From Candidatus Aminicenantota bacterium (GTDB taxonomy: Bacteria; Acidobacteriota; Aminicenantia; Aminicenantales; Aminicenantaceae), in the NCBI GenBank assembly GCA_003648765.1, contig QMPV01000015.1, positions 1 through 32,997 on the forward strand: a stretch of 32,997 nt of DNA, in the 5' to 3' direction. A program made the position numbers and the translations under genes. The notes under the pieces are model-generated. The model was not told the origin of the DNA, did no database searches, and saw only the letters and a program-made list of their open reading frames with translations. Position 1 is the stretch's first letter. Each line of letters opens with the position of its first letter. Of the stretch, positions 23,650-31,925 are shown piece after piece.

Positions 23650-23659
23650 TATCTCCCCC

Positions 23660-24562
23660 TTATTTTTTCTTTGTCAGTAATTCCCCCACAACCCGAGGGA
23701 AATCAAAAATGGAATCCACCACTCGGACACCAGCCTTTTCTAAAGAATCTCTTTTACTCTCATAAGAACCTCGGCCACCCTCGATAATTGCTCCCGCGTG
23801 CGAAAACCTTGTTCCAGCTTTGGCAGCTTTACCCCCAAGGTAAGCCACCACTGGTTTGGTTACTTTTCCCTGTTGGATTAAACTCGCTACTCGCTCCTCC
23901 TGAGTAGTGCCAATTTCTCCAAAGAGGGCTATTACTTCTGTTTGAGGATCTTCTTGGAAATATTGGGCTATTTCTGGCAGGCCTAAGCCTACCACTGCAT
24001 CCCCTCCGACATGAACAATCGAACTTTGCCCTAAACCGGCTTTAGTCAAATAATAAGAAATGGCCGAAGTCATTCCTCCACTACGGGAACAAACACCGAC
24101 TTGGCCTGGTTGAAACCACTCTCGAGCTCTTTCTGCCCGACCACCAATCATACCCAAAAGAGCTTGCCCCGGACTAACCATTCCCAACGTATTAGGCCCG
24201 AGACAAATAGCTCCCTTAGCAGTCGCCACCTCCAGAATCTCCAAAAGGTCATAAATAGGCACCCGATCGGGAATAAGGACACACATCTTCAGACCAGCAG
24301 CCAAGGCTTCTAGGGCAGCTTCTTTAACCAAAGTAGCCGGCACAAAAATAACCGAAATCTCTGCTGGGCCTCTTGTTTCCAGGGCCTCAACCACAGAATC
24401 AAAAACAGGAATTCCATAAACCTCTTCACCGCCTCTCCCCGGAGTTACTCCCGCAACCACCTGAGTCCCATAATCTTTCATTAACCTGGCCCGAACACGA
24501 CCTTCCCGACCAGTTATCCCCTGAATAATGACTCGTGTCTCTCGATCGACCAAAATAGCCAT
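23660..24562 (-). CDS. Succinyl-CoA synthetase alpha-like (citryl-CoA synthetase / AclA-type) subunit
   Basis: This 300-residue subunit of the nucleotide-dependent acyl-CoA synthetase family has an N-terminal CoA-binding Rossmann domain (VIIQGITGREG, VTPGRGGEEVYGIPVFDS). A ligase domain follows with the phosphorylated histidine at 255 in SHAGAII, and GEIGTTQEE is the partner loop. These proteins activate a carboxylate through acyl phosphate and phosphohistidine to the CoA thioester. The next gene encodes a citryl-CoA lyase-like protein, so together they match the two halves of ATP-citrate lyase subunit A, unfused. Citrate is therefore the favoured substrate over succinate. It follows the ATP-grasp subunit by three bases; AAGGAG lies 12 bases before the ATG. 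Confidence 0.88.
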   Translation of the reverse strand: MAILVDRETRVIIQGITGREGRVRARLMKDYGTQVVAGVTPGRGGEEVYGIPVFDSVVEALETRGPAEISVIFVPATLVKEAALEALAAGLKMCVLIPDRVPIYDLLEILEVATAKGAICLGPNTLGMVSPGQALLGMIGGRAERAREWFQPGQVGVCSRSGGMTSAISYYLTKAGLGQSSIVHVGGDAVVGLGLPEIAQYFQEDPQTEVIALFGEIGTTQEERVASLIQQGKVTKPVVAYLGGKAAKAGTRFSHAGAIIEGGRGSYESKRDSLEKAGVRVVDSIFDFPRVVGELLTKKK

Positions 24563-24565
24563 TTT

Positions 24566-26149
24566 TTACTCAAACTCCTTAGCCTTTGCCTGTTGCTGGG
24601 CGATTATCTGTTGACGATATTCGGCTAAACCGGGTATCGGCAGATAAATATAAATAGCATCTTGCTCATGAAACTTACAGAAAATTTCACAAGCCAAACA
24701 TTCAGTACATCTTCCCTGACGAGCCTCTTCGGATGAGACCTTCAACACTGGGCGGCCAGCCTCATCCAGTTGGAGAATTTCCGCCAAACAGGCTTTAACA
24801 CAGCCTTTAGTCCGGCAGTTTTCACAGGCTTGGTGGTCAATTAATACTTCCCCAGTCATGGTAGCAAACCTATAGGTGTAACGGTCTAAGTCTGGATAAA
24901 CTAAGGGAGAAACTAGATGGTTTTGGGAGTTGTTTTCCTGGACGAGCTCCCGGAGACGGGCAGCGCAAAATTCAGCTGAATCAGCCTGTCCATAACCCTC
25001 AACAACTCCTTTTATTCTAGTGAGATAAGTCTGTAAAATTTGAATCGCCACCTTTTCATAATTACCACCTAAGCGAATAACCGCGGGAATGGTCAAGTTC
25101 TCTTCCAAAAAAGCTTTGACTAATCCCCGGGCCGAATGATATTGCTCCTGGCTGGCCACTCCCGAGCCAGAAGCAAAATAGCCTTTGAGAAAAGGCTGAG
25201 AGAGAATAATTCGCGCCGCCCGATAAACTTTACTGGCTGGGGGATTACCACTTGTATCGCAGTAATTGGCCAGCTTAAACCCTTGAGCCAAGACAGCATC
25301 CATAGACATCATTGACCCCCCTCCTCCTGCTCCCTGGAAACCGATAATCATTTCTTCAGGAGAAAAGTCCTCTTGCATCTGCAGAAAATAAAATGTTCCG
25401 CGGTAATCATCTTTTTCTACTTGGAAGGCAATCTTCTCCAGAAGGGTGGGAGGCCGGTCGAACTCCCGAGCTATTTCAATGGACAGCTCAGGATGCCGAA
25501 AGACAGCGTAATCATCGACGGCCAGATGACAATCAACTGCGACTAACTCGCCTTTTTGGGTCAGCGCCAACGGATTTACTTCCAAAGACCGAGCTTCTAC
25601 CTGGCGGGCAATTTCATAGAGTTTAGCCAGGGTTGAAGCCAGTTTAACCAAGAGTTTACCTCGGAAGCTATGACGGCGGAGGAGATTTCTGACCTCATAT
25701 TCCTTTAAGCCTGAGGAAATCTTAATGGGATGGCGGATTATCTTATCAGGATTCTTTTTGGCTATTTCTTCAATGCCGGTGCCACCCACACTGCTGAAAA
25801 CTAGCACTGGCTTTTTAGCCGCATCATCAATAATCAGACCAGCGAAAAATTCCTGGGCAATATCCAGTTTTTCTTCAACTAGAATTTCTTCAACTATAAA
25901 ACGACCAATCTTCCGACCGAAAAGCTGACGGGCTGACTGCTCGGCTTCTTCTGGAGTTTGGGCAAAGAGAATTCCCCCCTTCTCCGCGCGACCGGTTATC
26001 CAGACCTGAGCTTTGAGGACCACTGGAGAATTAAGATGAGTGGCAATCTGCCGAACTTCCTCTGGGGAGTGGGCTACCCCACCCCGGGGGACTTTAACTC
26101 CTTTCTCCTTTAAAATCTGTTTGGCCTGATATTCAAACAATCTCGCCAT
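24566..26149 (-). CDS. ATP-grasp acyl-CoA synthetase beta-like subunit fused to a 2[4Fe-4S] ferredoxin domain
   Basis: This 527-residue protein (from the chosen ATG) begins like SucC/AclB (MARLFEYQAKQILKEKGV). It has an ATP-grasp domain to about residue 235 and a ligase CoA-type domain with GAGGGGSMMSMDAV and YCDTSGNPPASK to about 400. Then comes an unexpected C-terminal ferredoxin domain with C-x2-C-x4-C-x3-C (ORF numbering 446-458) and C-x2-C-x2-C-x3-C (485-495), enough for two [4Fe-4S] clusters. SucC is about 390 residues and has no such domain. The ORF track opens at a TTG that belongs to the ribosome binding site; ATG 26149 fits the family start. First gene of the operon. Iron-sulfur clusters could pass electrons to or from a partner oxidoreductase or regulate the ligase; neither is shown here. 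Confidence 0.88.
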   Translation of the reverse strand: MARLFEYQAKQILKEKGVKVPRGGVAHSPEEVRQIATHLNSPVVLKAQVWITGRAEKGGILFAQTPEEAEQSARQLFGRKIGRFIVEEILVEEKLDIAQEFFAGLIIDDAAKKPVLVFSSVGGTGIEEIAKKNPDKIIRHPIKISSGLKEYEVRNLLRRHSFRGKLLVKLASTLAKLYEIARQVEARSLEVNPLALTQKGELVAVDCHLAVDDYAVFRHPELSIEIAREFDRPPTLLEKIAFQVEKDDYRGTFYFLQMQEDFSPEEMIIGFQGAGGGGSMMSMDAVLAQGFKLANYCDTSGNPPASKVYRAARIILSQPFLKGYFASGSGVASQEQYHSARGLVKAFLEENLTIPAVIRLGGNYEKVAIQILQTYLTRIKGVVEGYGQADSAEFCAARLRELVQENNSQNHLVSPLVYPDLDRYTYRFATMTGEVLIDHQACENCRTKGCVKACLAEILQLDEAGRPVLKVSSEEARQGRCTECLACEIFCKFHEQDAIYIYLPIPGLAEYRQQIIAQQQAKAKEFE

Positions 26150-26172
26150 CTCTCTCTCCAAAAAGCACCTAT

Positions 26173-26201
26173 ATTATTCAAGGGAGGGGTTTTTTTGTCA
26201 A
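26173..26201 (-). promoter_or_regulatory. Near-consensus sigma-70-type promoter of the citrate-module operon
   Basis: On the minus strand TTGACA (exact), a 17-base spacer and AATAAT (five of six) lie just upstream of the first gene. The predicted leader is short, about 15-20 bases, and contains GGAGAG. No operator-like repeat is evident. Confidence 0.7.
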
Positions 26202-26613
26202 TCAGGAGAAAAGAAGCTAACCCCAGGTAAAAAATATAAATCAAGAAAAAGGAAATTTAAAAGTTCCTCTCTCTTCTTTCAAATAAACTCGCCCTCAAGA
26301 AAGAAAATATTTGGAGTCCTTCCCTTTTCATCTGGAACCTGGAAGGAGTAAAGTCAAATCATCATCTTTCACCTTGGACCAAAGGAAAGCCTCCTAAAAG
26401 AAAAAAAACCCTAGGTCACCTGGTTTAAAAATTCCCTTTTCTATCACTTGCGACTTTCCTCAGTTAAGGCCACGAATTGGCTGGGGAAGGATTATTATTT
26501 AAATTGAACTGAGCCAGAAATGACTGAAAATTTTATCATTCCAAGATAAAAGGTAAAAACCTGAGGCCAAAATGTTTCAATTCAGATCAGATGTTTAGTT
26601 AGAAACTAGTAAT
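26202..26613. other. Intergenic stretch, no gene found
   Basis: About 410 A/T-rich bases separate the ECF sigma operon from the citrate module. I found no ORF with start signals and no RNA fold. A clear terminator for the upstream operon was also not found; only weak pairings such as GGAAATTTAAAAGTTCC are present. Confidence 0.5.
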
Positions 26614-27000
26614 TCATTCCAGCCAGACCTTAAGGACTTCTCCTTCATCATAAATTTCAATTAAGGCCGTGGCTCCTTGTTCTTTGAGTTCCCGCCATAG
26701 TTTACGCAAGTCTAATCTTTTCCCTCTAAAATTCAATCTTAAATCTTTCTCTTCTTCAGCCAATCTAAAAATCCATTCCACTAATTCCACAGGTAAAGTT
26801 ATCCGGACTTTATCCTTTTTACTCCGGACATCGTAGACCACAAGTTTAAACCATTTCACTTCTTGACCTCTCTCGTAGTGGGGATTCTTCCGAACAGCCT
26901 GACGAATAACTTGCAGGTCACGCTCAAAACTTTTAACCCGTGAAAAACATAGGCCACTTACCAGTAAAGCCACAACTAAAGCTATACTAACTTTTCTCAT
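26614..27000 (-). CDS. Secreted protein with the shared C-terminal module (last gene of the ECF operon)
   Basis: This 128-residue exported protein has a signal peptide MRKVSIALVVALLVSGLCFS. A short charged region follows, then a C-terminal module with WFKLVVYDVRSKKDKVRITLP and a final EIYDEGEVLKVWLE. The same pattern closes the gene just upstream and the lipoprotein that starts the operon. It recalls the small domain seen in YvlB/LiaX-type envelope-stress proteins, a resemblance from memory that needs a profile search. The ORF track begins at a TTG 27 bases earlier, but AAAGGAGG lies seven bases before the ATG at 27000 and inside that extension. Function unknown; an envelope-stress role is inferred from the operon. 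Confidence 0.75.
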   Translation of the reverse strand: MRKVSIALVVALLVSGLCFSRVKSFERDLQVIRQAVRKNPHYERGQEVKWFKLVVYDVRSKKDKVRITLPVELVEWIFRLAEEEKDLRLNFRGKRLDLRKLWRELKEQGATALIEIYDEGEVLKVWLE

Positions 27001-27023
27001 CGATAAACCTCCTTTTTTAACAA

Positions 27024-27878
27024 TCAATCAACCCAAAGACGAATAACAGTCTCTTCGGATTTTATTTCCAGGATTTCTCCTTTAAATTCATTCAATTCTT
27101 TGATAATTCGATCAATATCATAGCCCTTTTCTTTAAGAAGCTCCTTACTTCTCTCATCTACGGCTCGGAGAGCCAGGTCAGCCAACACCCAAGGAATCGT
27201 CAGATTGACCTTTAATTGCCCTTCCTCAAAAACCTGAAGATGAAGAAGTCTGGTTCTAGTGGCCGTCTTTTCACCGGCATACTCATCCAGAGCTTTAGGA
27301 TCCACCCGTAACAAAGCAATCTTGGCTCGATCACGGAGCTCTTCATCTTTTTCCTCAGAAAGGATTTTCTTTAGAACTTTTAAACACCGCCGCGCTATCT
27401 TCTTCTCAGGGATATAACTCAATTTAAGAGCCGCGTAATATTGAATCACTTTATTGGAGCGGTCCAGACGACCGGTAATCAAAGAAACATAATCCTTTCT
27501 TCCCTTTTTATACAATTCGTAAGCCAAATCAATTATTGAGACCTCGGCTTCCTCTTCCAAACTAGGATTTTTTTCCTTCCGGCGGAGAAATTGCTGGTAA
27601 GCGGCTATAGCTTCGGTCTCCCGGCCAGGTTGCTCTTGTAGACAACGGGCCCGATAAAAGAGGGCTTCGGTGACTAGAGGACTGTGCGGAAATTGCTGAA
27701 TAAGAGTAGTTAATTTAGCTTCTGCTTCGGCCCATTTTTTATCAAAAATTAAAATCTTGGCCTCCTGGAGAAGATCAGCCGCTTTGTGTTTTTCGGCCAA
27801 ACTAGTTCCGGTTATAATTATTAAAAGTATAATAATCCCCAAGGTTATTCTTTTTCTCACTTTAAACCTCACTTTCAT
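27024..27878 (-). CDS. Secreted TPR/HEAT-like protein with the shared C-terminal module
   Basis: This 284-residue exported protein has an N-terminal hydrophobic signal (ITLGIIILLIIITGTSLA). Two TPR-like helical hairpins follow at about 32-110 (LLQEAKILIFDKKWAEAEAKL, then ALFYRARCLQE). A HEAT-like segment at about 140-200 carries YYAALKLSYIPEKKIARRCL. The C-terminal module contains LHLQVFEEGQLKVNLTIP and ends VIRLWVD. It may be a periplasmic scaffold. The annotated ATG overlaps the anti-sigma gene by 17 bases. GTG 27860, one base after that gene's stop and six bases behind GAGG, is an attractive alternative start. Confidence 0.78.
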   Translation of the reverse strand: MKVRFKVRKRITLGIIILLIIITGTSLAEKHKAADLLQEAKILIFDKKWAEAEAKLTTLIQQFPHSPLVTEALFYRARCLQEQPGRETEAIAAYQQFLRRKEKNPSLEEEAEVSIIDLAYELYKKGRKDYVSLITGRLDRSNKVIQYYAALKLSYIPEKKIARRCLKVLKKILSEEKDEELRDRAKIALLRVDPKALDEYAGEKTATRTRLLHLQVFEEGQLKVNLTIPWVLADLALRAVDERSKELLKEKGYDIDRIIKELNEFKGEILEIKSEETVIRLWVD

Positions 27879-28674
27879 CTAATTCTTTTCTGATAATGTT
27901 TATTTTCAAAAGCAATTGTTTTTCCTGAATAAATCGCTGGAGCTTGATTATTTCCTCGGATGGCAGTCCTTCGCTGACTTTTAGGAGTTCGTAAATCAAA
28001 AACTCTATTTGATCGCACAAAGCTTTAACTCGAGCTAGTCGAAAATCGGCTAACTGAGAATTAAGATACTTTTTCTTGAGTAATAATTCCTGGATTTCTT
28101 CGGCAGTCATCTTTTCTTGCCAAAAACGTTGGGCTTGATCACTGGGTAACTGAAGAAACTCCAAAAGCAACAACTGGCTTTTGTCCAAATAATCCCGCAC
28201 TTCTTCGCGAGCTAGATGCTGTTCAACCTGGTCTAGCATCTGAGGAGAAAAAGAGAAGACTTCTTCTTGAGAAATACGAGGTAACCAACCTTTGAGAATG
28301 AGTAACATGGCCAAGGCTCCAATAATTACTCCAACGCTTAATCCAGCCCAAAGGGGACGGGACAACCAAGAACGCCAGCCTGACTGCTGAAAAAATGGTT
28401 TTGATCTTGGCTTTCTTTCCCTTTGGAATTGACGATTTCTTACCTGGTGTCTTACTTTTTGAACCAATAATTCCCAGTCAATGAAATCTTCTTCTCGCCT
28501 AAGCCCCGCTGCAAAATCATCCACGGCTTGGAGGAGTTGTTGATAAACAGTCAACTCTTGTTGACAAGAAGAACATTGTTTCAAATGAGAAATTACTTTA
28601 TTCCTTTCTTCAGGCGTCAATTCATCAGTTAAAAACGCGCCCAAATTTTTTCTGGTGAAACCACATCCTTTCAT
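27862..28674 (-). CDS. Anti-sigma factor with N-terminal zinc-finger and one membrane segment
   Basis: This 270-residue anti-sigma factor has an N-terminal zinc-binding anti-sigma domain with LTPEERNKVISHLKQCSSC, that is the H-x3-C-x2-C core, plus Cys4. A basic linker and a membrane segment at about 108-127 (GLSVGVIIGALAMLLIL) follow, then a helical, Gln/Glu-rich extracytoplasmic domain rich in leucines. Such proteins hold their cognate ECF sigma at the membrane until a signal releases it. The gene overlaps the sigma gene by ATGA, with GGAGGAG before the start. The outer domain has some CpxP/Spy- or heavy-metal-resistance-like helical character (LQLPSDQAQRFWQEKMTAEE), which may be the sensory part; this last point is a guess. 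Confidence 0.87.
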   Translation of the reverse strand: MKGCGFTRKNLGAFLTDELTPEERNKVISHLKQCSSCQQELTVYQQLLQAVDDFAAGLRREEDFIDWELLVQKVRHQVRNRQFQRERKPRSKPFFQQSGWRSWLSRPLWAGLSVGVIIGALAMLLILKGWLPRISQEEVFSFSPQMLDQVEQHLAREEVRDYLDKSQLLLLEFLQLPSDQAQRFWQEKMTAEEIQELLLKKKYLNSQLADFRLARVKALCDQIEFLIYELLKVSEGLPSEEIIKLQRFIQEKQLLLKINIIRKELDESEV

Positions 28675-29249
28675 TTCTCTCCTCCCAACAAAGGTTGAAG
28701 ATGATGCCGAAGATGACGAAGGGCTTTAAAATGAAGCGACTTAACAGTTCCTGGAGCTATCCCCAGCACCTGAGCAATTTCATCAAATTTAAGTTCATTA
28801 ATCTGTTTGAGAATAAAAACCAATTTCTGCCGGGGACTTAGTTGCTCCATAGCTTCCCCAATCAATTGACGTAATTCACTGTTTTTTTCCATTGGCCATT
28901 CTTGTTTTATTAAGGTTAAGGCATCTGGATAATGATTAATTCCCGCTCCTCTTTTCTGGCTCTTCTGCCGGCGGTAACGGTCGATACATAGATGGCGAGC
29001 AATTTGATAAAGCCAGTGTTCAATATTGGTCTCTTCTTTTAAATATCCCATCTTTTCATAAGCTCGCATAAATGTTTCCTGAACAATATCCAGCGCTTCT
29101 TCCCGATCGCCACAAAATGCATAGGCTAACCGAAATATCTTTTTCTGATAAACAGCCACCCAATGAGCCACGGCTTCCTCATTCCTCTCCCGCAACTGAG
29201 AGACAAAATTCTTCCGCGCCAACTCATTAGATCCTCCTCGGCTTCTCAT
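28671..29249 (-). CDS. ECF-type RNA polymerase sigma factor
   Basis: This 192-residue sigma-70-family ECF factor has region 2 at about 30-100, with YAFCGDREEALDIVQETFMR (region 2.2) and WLYQIARHLCIDRYRR (2.4). Region 4 runs from about 130 to 185, with LSPRQKLVFILKQINELKFDEIAQVLGI followed by the recognition helix PGTVKSLHFKALRHLR. It would direct polymerase to its own regulon and probably to this operon. The ORF start ATG 29249 has only a weak upstream AGGT. A TTG at 29222 lies nine bases after GGAGGA and would shorten the protein by nine residues; the choice is open. The gene is immediately followed by its anti-sigma factor. Confidence 0.92.
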   Translation of the reverse strand: MRSRGGSNELARKNFVSQLRERNEEAVAHWVAVYQKKIFRLAYAFCGDREEALDIVQETFMRAYEKMGYLKEETNIEHWLYQIARHLCIDRYRRQKSQKRGAGINHYPDALTLIKQEWPMEKNSELRQLIGEAMEQLSPRQKLVFILKQINELKFDEIAQVLGIAPGTVKSLHFKALRHLRHHLQPLLGGEK

Positions 29250-29285
29250 CTACCTGATTATATCCTTTTTTTCGGCAAAATAACT

Positions 29286-29708
29286 TTACTCCAGCCAGAT
29301 CAATACTCGGTCATCTTCAGTCAATACTTCCAACAGGAGACCTGCCCCCCTAGTGAAAATCAATTGCCATTCTTCCTCACTGACCTTATCCACCCAGTGA
29401 TTATGGGAAAAAGCTGGCCTTTCATCATCAAAGGCCCAACAATCTTTCATCCCCAAAATCAATCCCAACGGGGCTGTTAACCGAACCAGTCTCGCTTCAT
29501 CTCGCTCATAGACCAAAAGACAAATTTTCTGGGGTTGTTGGTTATCCTTTCGGGCTACTTGGGCGATCCGTTTATAAGCTTGGGCAAAATAAGGTTCGGG
29601 ATTATCAATGTTTTCCATCAACTGAACTGAAGCGCAGCCCGCCAGAGTAAAAATAATTAGGATAAACAAAAAAATGATTATTGGTTGGGGTTTTTTTGGA
29701 GCTAACAT
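29286..29708 (-). CDS. Lipoprotein with the shared C-terminal module (first gene of the ECF operon)
   Basis: This 140-residue lipoprotein has a hydrophobic signal followed by the lipobox LAGC, with the lipidated cysteine at about residue 25. The mature part contains KICLLVYERDEARLVRLTAPLG and ends LLLEVLTEDDRVLIWLE, the same beginning and end as the modules of the two downstream exported proteins, but with an acidic, aromatic insert between them. The ORF track opens at GTG 29720, inside GGAGAGG; the ATG at 29708 places that sequence as the ribosome binding site. It lies 36 bases before the sigma gene. It may be the surface sensor of the system, which is inference. Confidence 0.75.
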   Translation of the reverse strand: MLAPKKPQPIIIFLFILIIFTLAGCASVQLMENIDNPEPYFAQAYKRIAQVARKDNQQPQKICLLVYERDEARLVRLTAPLGLILGMKDCWAFDDERPAFSHNHWVDKVSEEEWQLIFTRGAGLLLEVLTEDDRVLIWLE

Positions 29709-29720
29709 CAGCCTCTCCAC

Positions 29721-30132
29721 GTTAAACTAATTTCCACCCTTCCTTACGCAAACTGAAAGAAAAAAGTTTATCCCTTTTAGTTAATTTTCTTCTATTTAAA
29801 TTTATTCAGCTAAATCAACGCCCCCCCTTCTCCGCCAGTCAATTCTTCTCATTTTCAAGTTAAAGTGAACTTCTATTCTCCCCTCTCCAAGATGTATCTA
29901 AGTGTTAATGGAGAGGAAAGGCAAAATATCCAGGAACCTCTATTCCCTCCCAGAATTCCACCAAAAAATTGACCTTTTCTCGCTGAATATCGGTTAGAAA
30001 GGCCTCTCCTCCTTTTTTTTCTCCCAGGATGGGCTAAGCAATAAACAAAGACCTTCTTTTAAAACTAACTGGAGAAAAATAACTTGCCTCGCTGAGCTAG
30101 ATATAGGTAAAATCCACTTACAGGAGGCTGGC
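29721..30132. other. Divergent intergenic region between the ECF operon and sppA
   Basis: About 400 bases hold the sppA promoter at the right end. A promoter for the ECF operon should lie at the left end, but I could not find a convincing sigma-70 or GGAAC-type ECF pair there. No ORF or RNA gene is evident; several poly-pyrimidine runs occur. Confidence 0.45.
30084..30113 (+). promoter_or_regulatory. Candidate sppA promoter
   Basis: TTGCCT, 18 bases, TAAAAT: four and five of six matches to consensus. A transcript start near 30120 would place AGGAGG (30122-30127) at the very 5' end, five bases before the ATG. Confidence 0.5.
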
Positions 30133-31881
30133 ATGAAAAGGAGAACCACCTATTTATTAATAATTATTTTCTTTTTTATCTTCCTCATTGGCGCCACCCT
30201 CATCTCCATTTTATATTTTGAGTTCGCTCAGGCTCCCTCGGTTAAACCTAATTCTTTTCTAGTGATTAAACTTCAAGGCACCATAGTGGAAAGAAGCGCT
30301 CCAGACCTGTTTTCCCGGATTTTCCTTGTCTCACCTCAACTCTCTATGTATGACCTCTGGTTCACGTTCCGCAAGGCAAAAGTAGATCCTCGCATCAAAG
30401 GCATTATCCTATATCTGGGACAATTGCAATGTGATTGGGGAAAGATTAATGAACTCCGCGACCTTATCCAGGATTTTCGCCAATCAAACAAACCTATCTA
30501 TGCTTATTTTGAAGAAACTTTGGATGTCGATAAAGAATATTACCTGGCCACAGCCTGCCAAGGAATTATCCTGCATCCTTTAGGAACTCTAGGCATCAAT
30601 GGCTTGGGAGGATATGTGCCTTTCTTTAAACATACTTTAACTAAATTGGGCATCGAAGTTGAGGTGGAACACCTGGAAGAATATAAAACCGCCTACAATA
30701 TGTTCACTGAAGATAAATTCACGCCCGCCCACCAGGAAATGTTAGAATCTATTTACCGAGATATCTTCCAGCGCTATTTGACCACAGTGGCTGAAGCCCG
30801 AAAAAAGAAGACCACCGAAATGAAAAGGCTCATCGACCACGGTTTTTATCAGGGGGAAGAAGCCTTAAAATCAGGATTAGTGGATCATTTATTTTATCAA
30901 GATGAATTAGGAGAATTCCTCAAAAAACAAACCGGGAAAAAAGTAAACTTTATTAATTATTCAAACTATCTCCGGGTCAAACCATCTTCATTAGGTTTGA
31001 ATAAAGGCCCTCGAGTGGCTCTGGTTTACGCCAGTGGGCCTATCCATACCGGAGAAAGTACTTTCCAATCGATTGGCAGCACCACTTTAACAAGATGGTT
31101 TCGGAAGATCAGAAGTGATAAATCCATCAAAGGGGTGGTCTTCCGAGTCGACAGTCCCGGCGGCTCAGCCGTAGCCTCAGACATCATCCGCCGGGAAATT
31201 TTCTTAACCAAAAAAGAAAAACCCGTAGTAGTCAGTATGAGCGATGTAGCCGGTTCAGGCGGGTACTGGATTTCATTGGCCAGTCATCGAATAATCGCCC
31301 AACCCCAAACTTTGACTGGTTCTATTGGGGTAATCTCAGGCAAAATAAACATGATAACTCTCTACCAAAAAATTGGAGTAACAGCCGAAAAATTAACTTT
31401 TGGCCGTCATGCTGATATCTTTTCCACTTTCCATCGTCTCACTCTCGAAGAAAGGCAACTCCTTAAAGACCAAATTTCCCAAATTTACAACCAATTTCTT
31501 TCGCTGGTAGCTGAAGCCAGAAATAAACCCAAAGAAGAAGTTCAGAAAATAGCCAAAGGCCGTGTCTGGACCGGTGCTCAAGCCCTCCAATTGGGTCTAG
31601 TTGATGATTTAGGTGGCTTGACCTTGGCCTTGAATAAGGTCAAAGAATTAGCGGGTATTCCCCCAGAAAGAGAGGTTAAGTTGGTGGTTTTCCCTCGGGA
31701 GATTTCCTTGTGGAGCTATTTATTTTCCCGCCGGGGGATAACTGCCTCTCCTTCGCTTATTAGAGAACTTCAGGTTCAAGTCAGCCCTCAGGAATTAAAA
31801 ATGCTCAAGATTTGTCAACTTCTCCAGCAATCTGGCTCCTCAGGTTGGGCGTTAATGCCTTTCTGGAAAACTCCCCAATGA
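30133..31881 (+). CDS. sppA: Signal peptide peptidase SppA, 67K type
   Basis: This 582-residue serine protease of family S49 has the double-domain layout of E. coli SppA. It is anchored by a membrane segment at about 7-28. The Ser-Lys dyad is split between halves as in E. coli: Lys185 in EEYKTAYN in the N-terminal repeat and Ser375 in AGSGGYWIS in the C-terminal repeat. VDSPGGSAVASDI precedes the serine. It degrades signal peptides left in the inner membrane after preprotein processing. AGGAGG is five bases before the ATG. It is followed after 44 bases by another exported protein gene and probably cotranscribed with it. Confidence 0.93.
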   Translation: MKRRTTYLLIIIFFFIFLIGATLISILYFEFAQAPSVKPNSFLVIKLQGTIVERSAPDLFSRIFLVSPQLSMYDLWFTFRKAKVDPRIKGIILYLGQLQCDWGKINELRDLIQDFRQSNKPIYAYFEETLDVDKEYYLATACQGIILHPLGTLGINGLGGYVPFFKHTLTKLGIEVEVEHLEEYKTAYNMFTEDKFTPAHQEMLESIYRDIFQRYLTTVAEARKKKTTEMKRLIDHGFYQGEEALKSGLVDHLFYQDELGEFLKKQTGKKVNFINYSNYLRVKPSSLGLNKGPRVALVYASGPIHTGESTFQSIGSTTLTRWFRKIRSDKSIKGVVFRVDSPGGSAVASDIIRREIFLTKKEKPVVVSMSDVAGSGGYWISLASHRIIAQPQTLTGSIGVISGKINMITLYQKIGVTAEKLTFGRHADIFSTFHRLTLEERQLLKDQISQIYNQFLSLVAEARNKPKEEVQKIAKGRVWTGAQALQLGLVDDLGGLTLALNKVKELAGIPPEREVKLVVFPREISLWSYLFSRRGITASPSLIRELQVQVSPQELKMLKICQLLQQSGSSGWALMPFWKTPQ

Positions 31882-31925
31882 AGCTAAGTTGATTGATTAA
31901 TCAGGATATTCTAAGATATCTTTCC

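Noticed and set aside
23660-26149. Ordinary succinyl-CoA synthetase (sucCD)
   Set aside because: The adjacent citryl-CoA lyase-like gene and aconitase genes, and the ferredoxin extension of the beta-like subunit, make a citrate-type substrate more likely. Succinate is not excluded.
29721-29800. GGAAC-type ECF promoter upstream of the lipoprotein gene
   Set aside because: No GGAAC box with a properly spaced -10 could be found on the minus strand.
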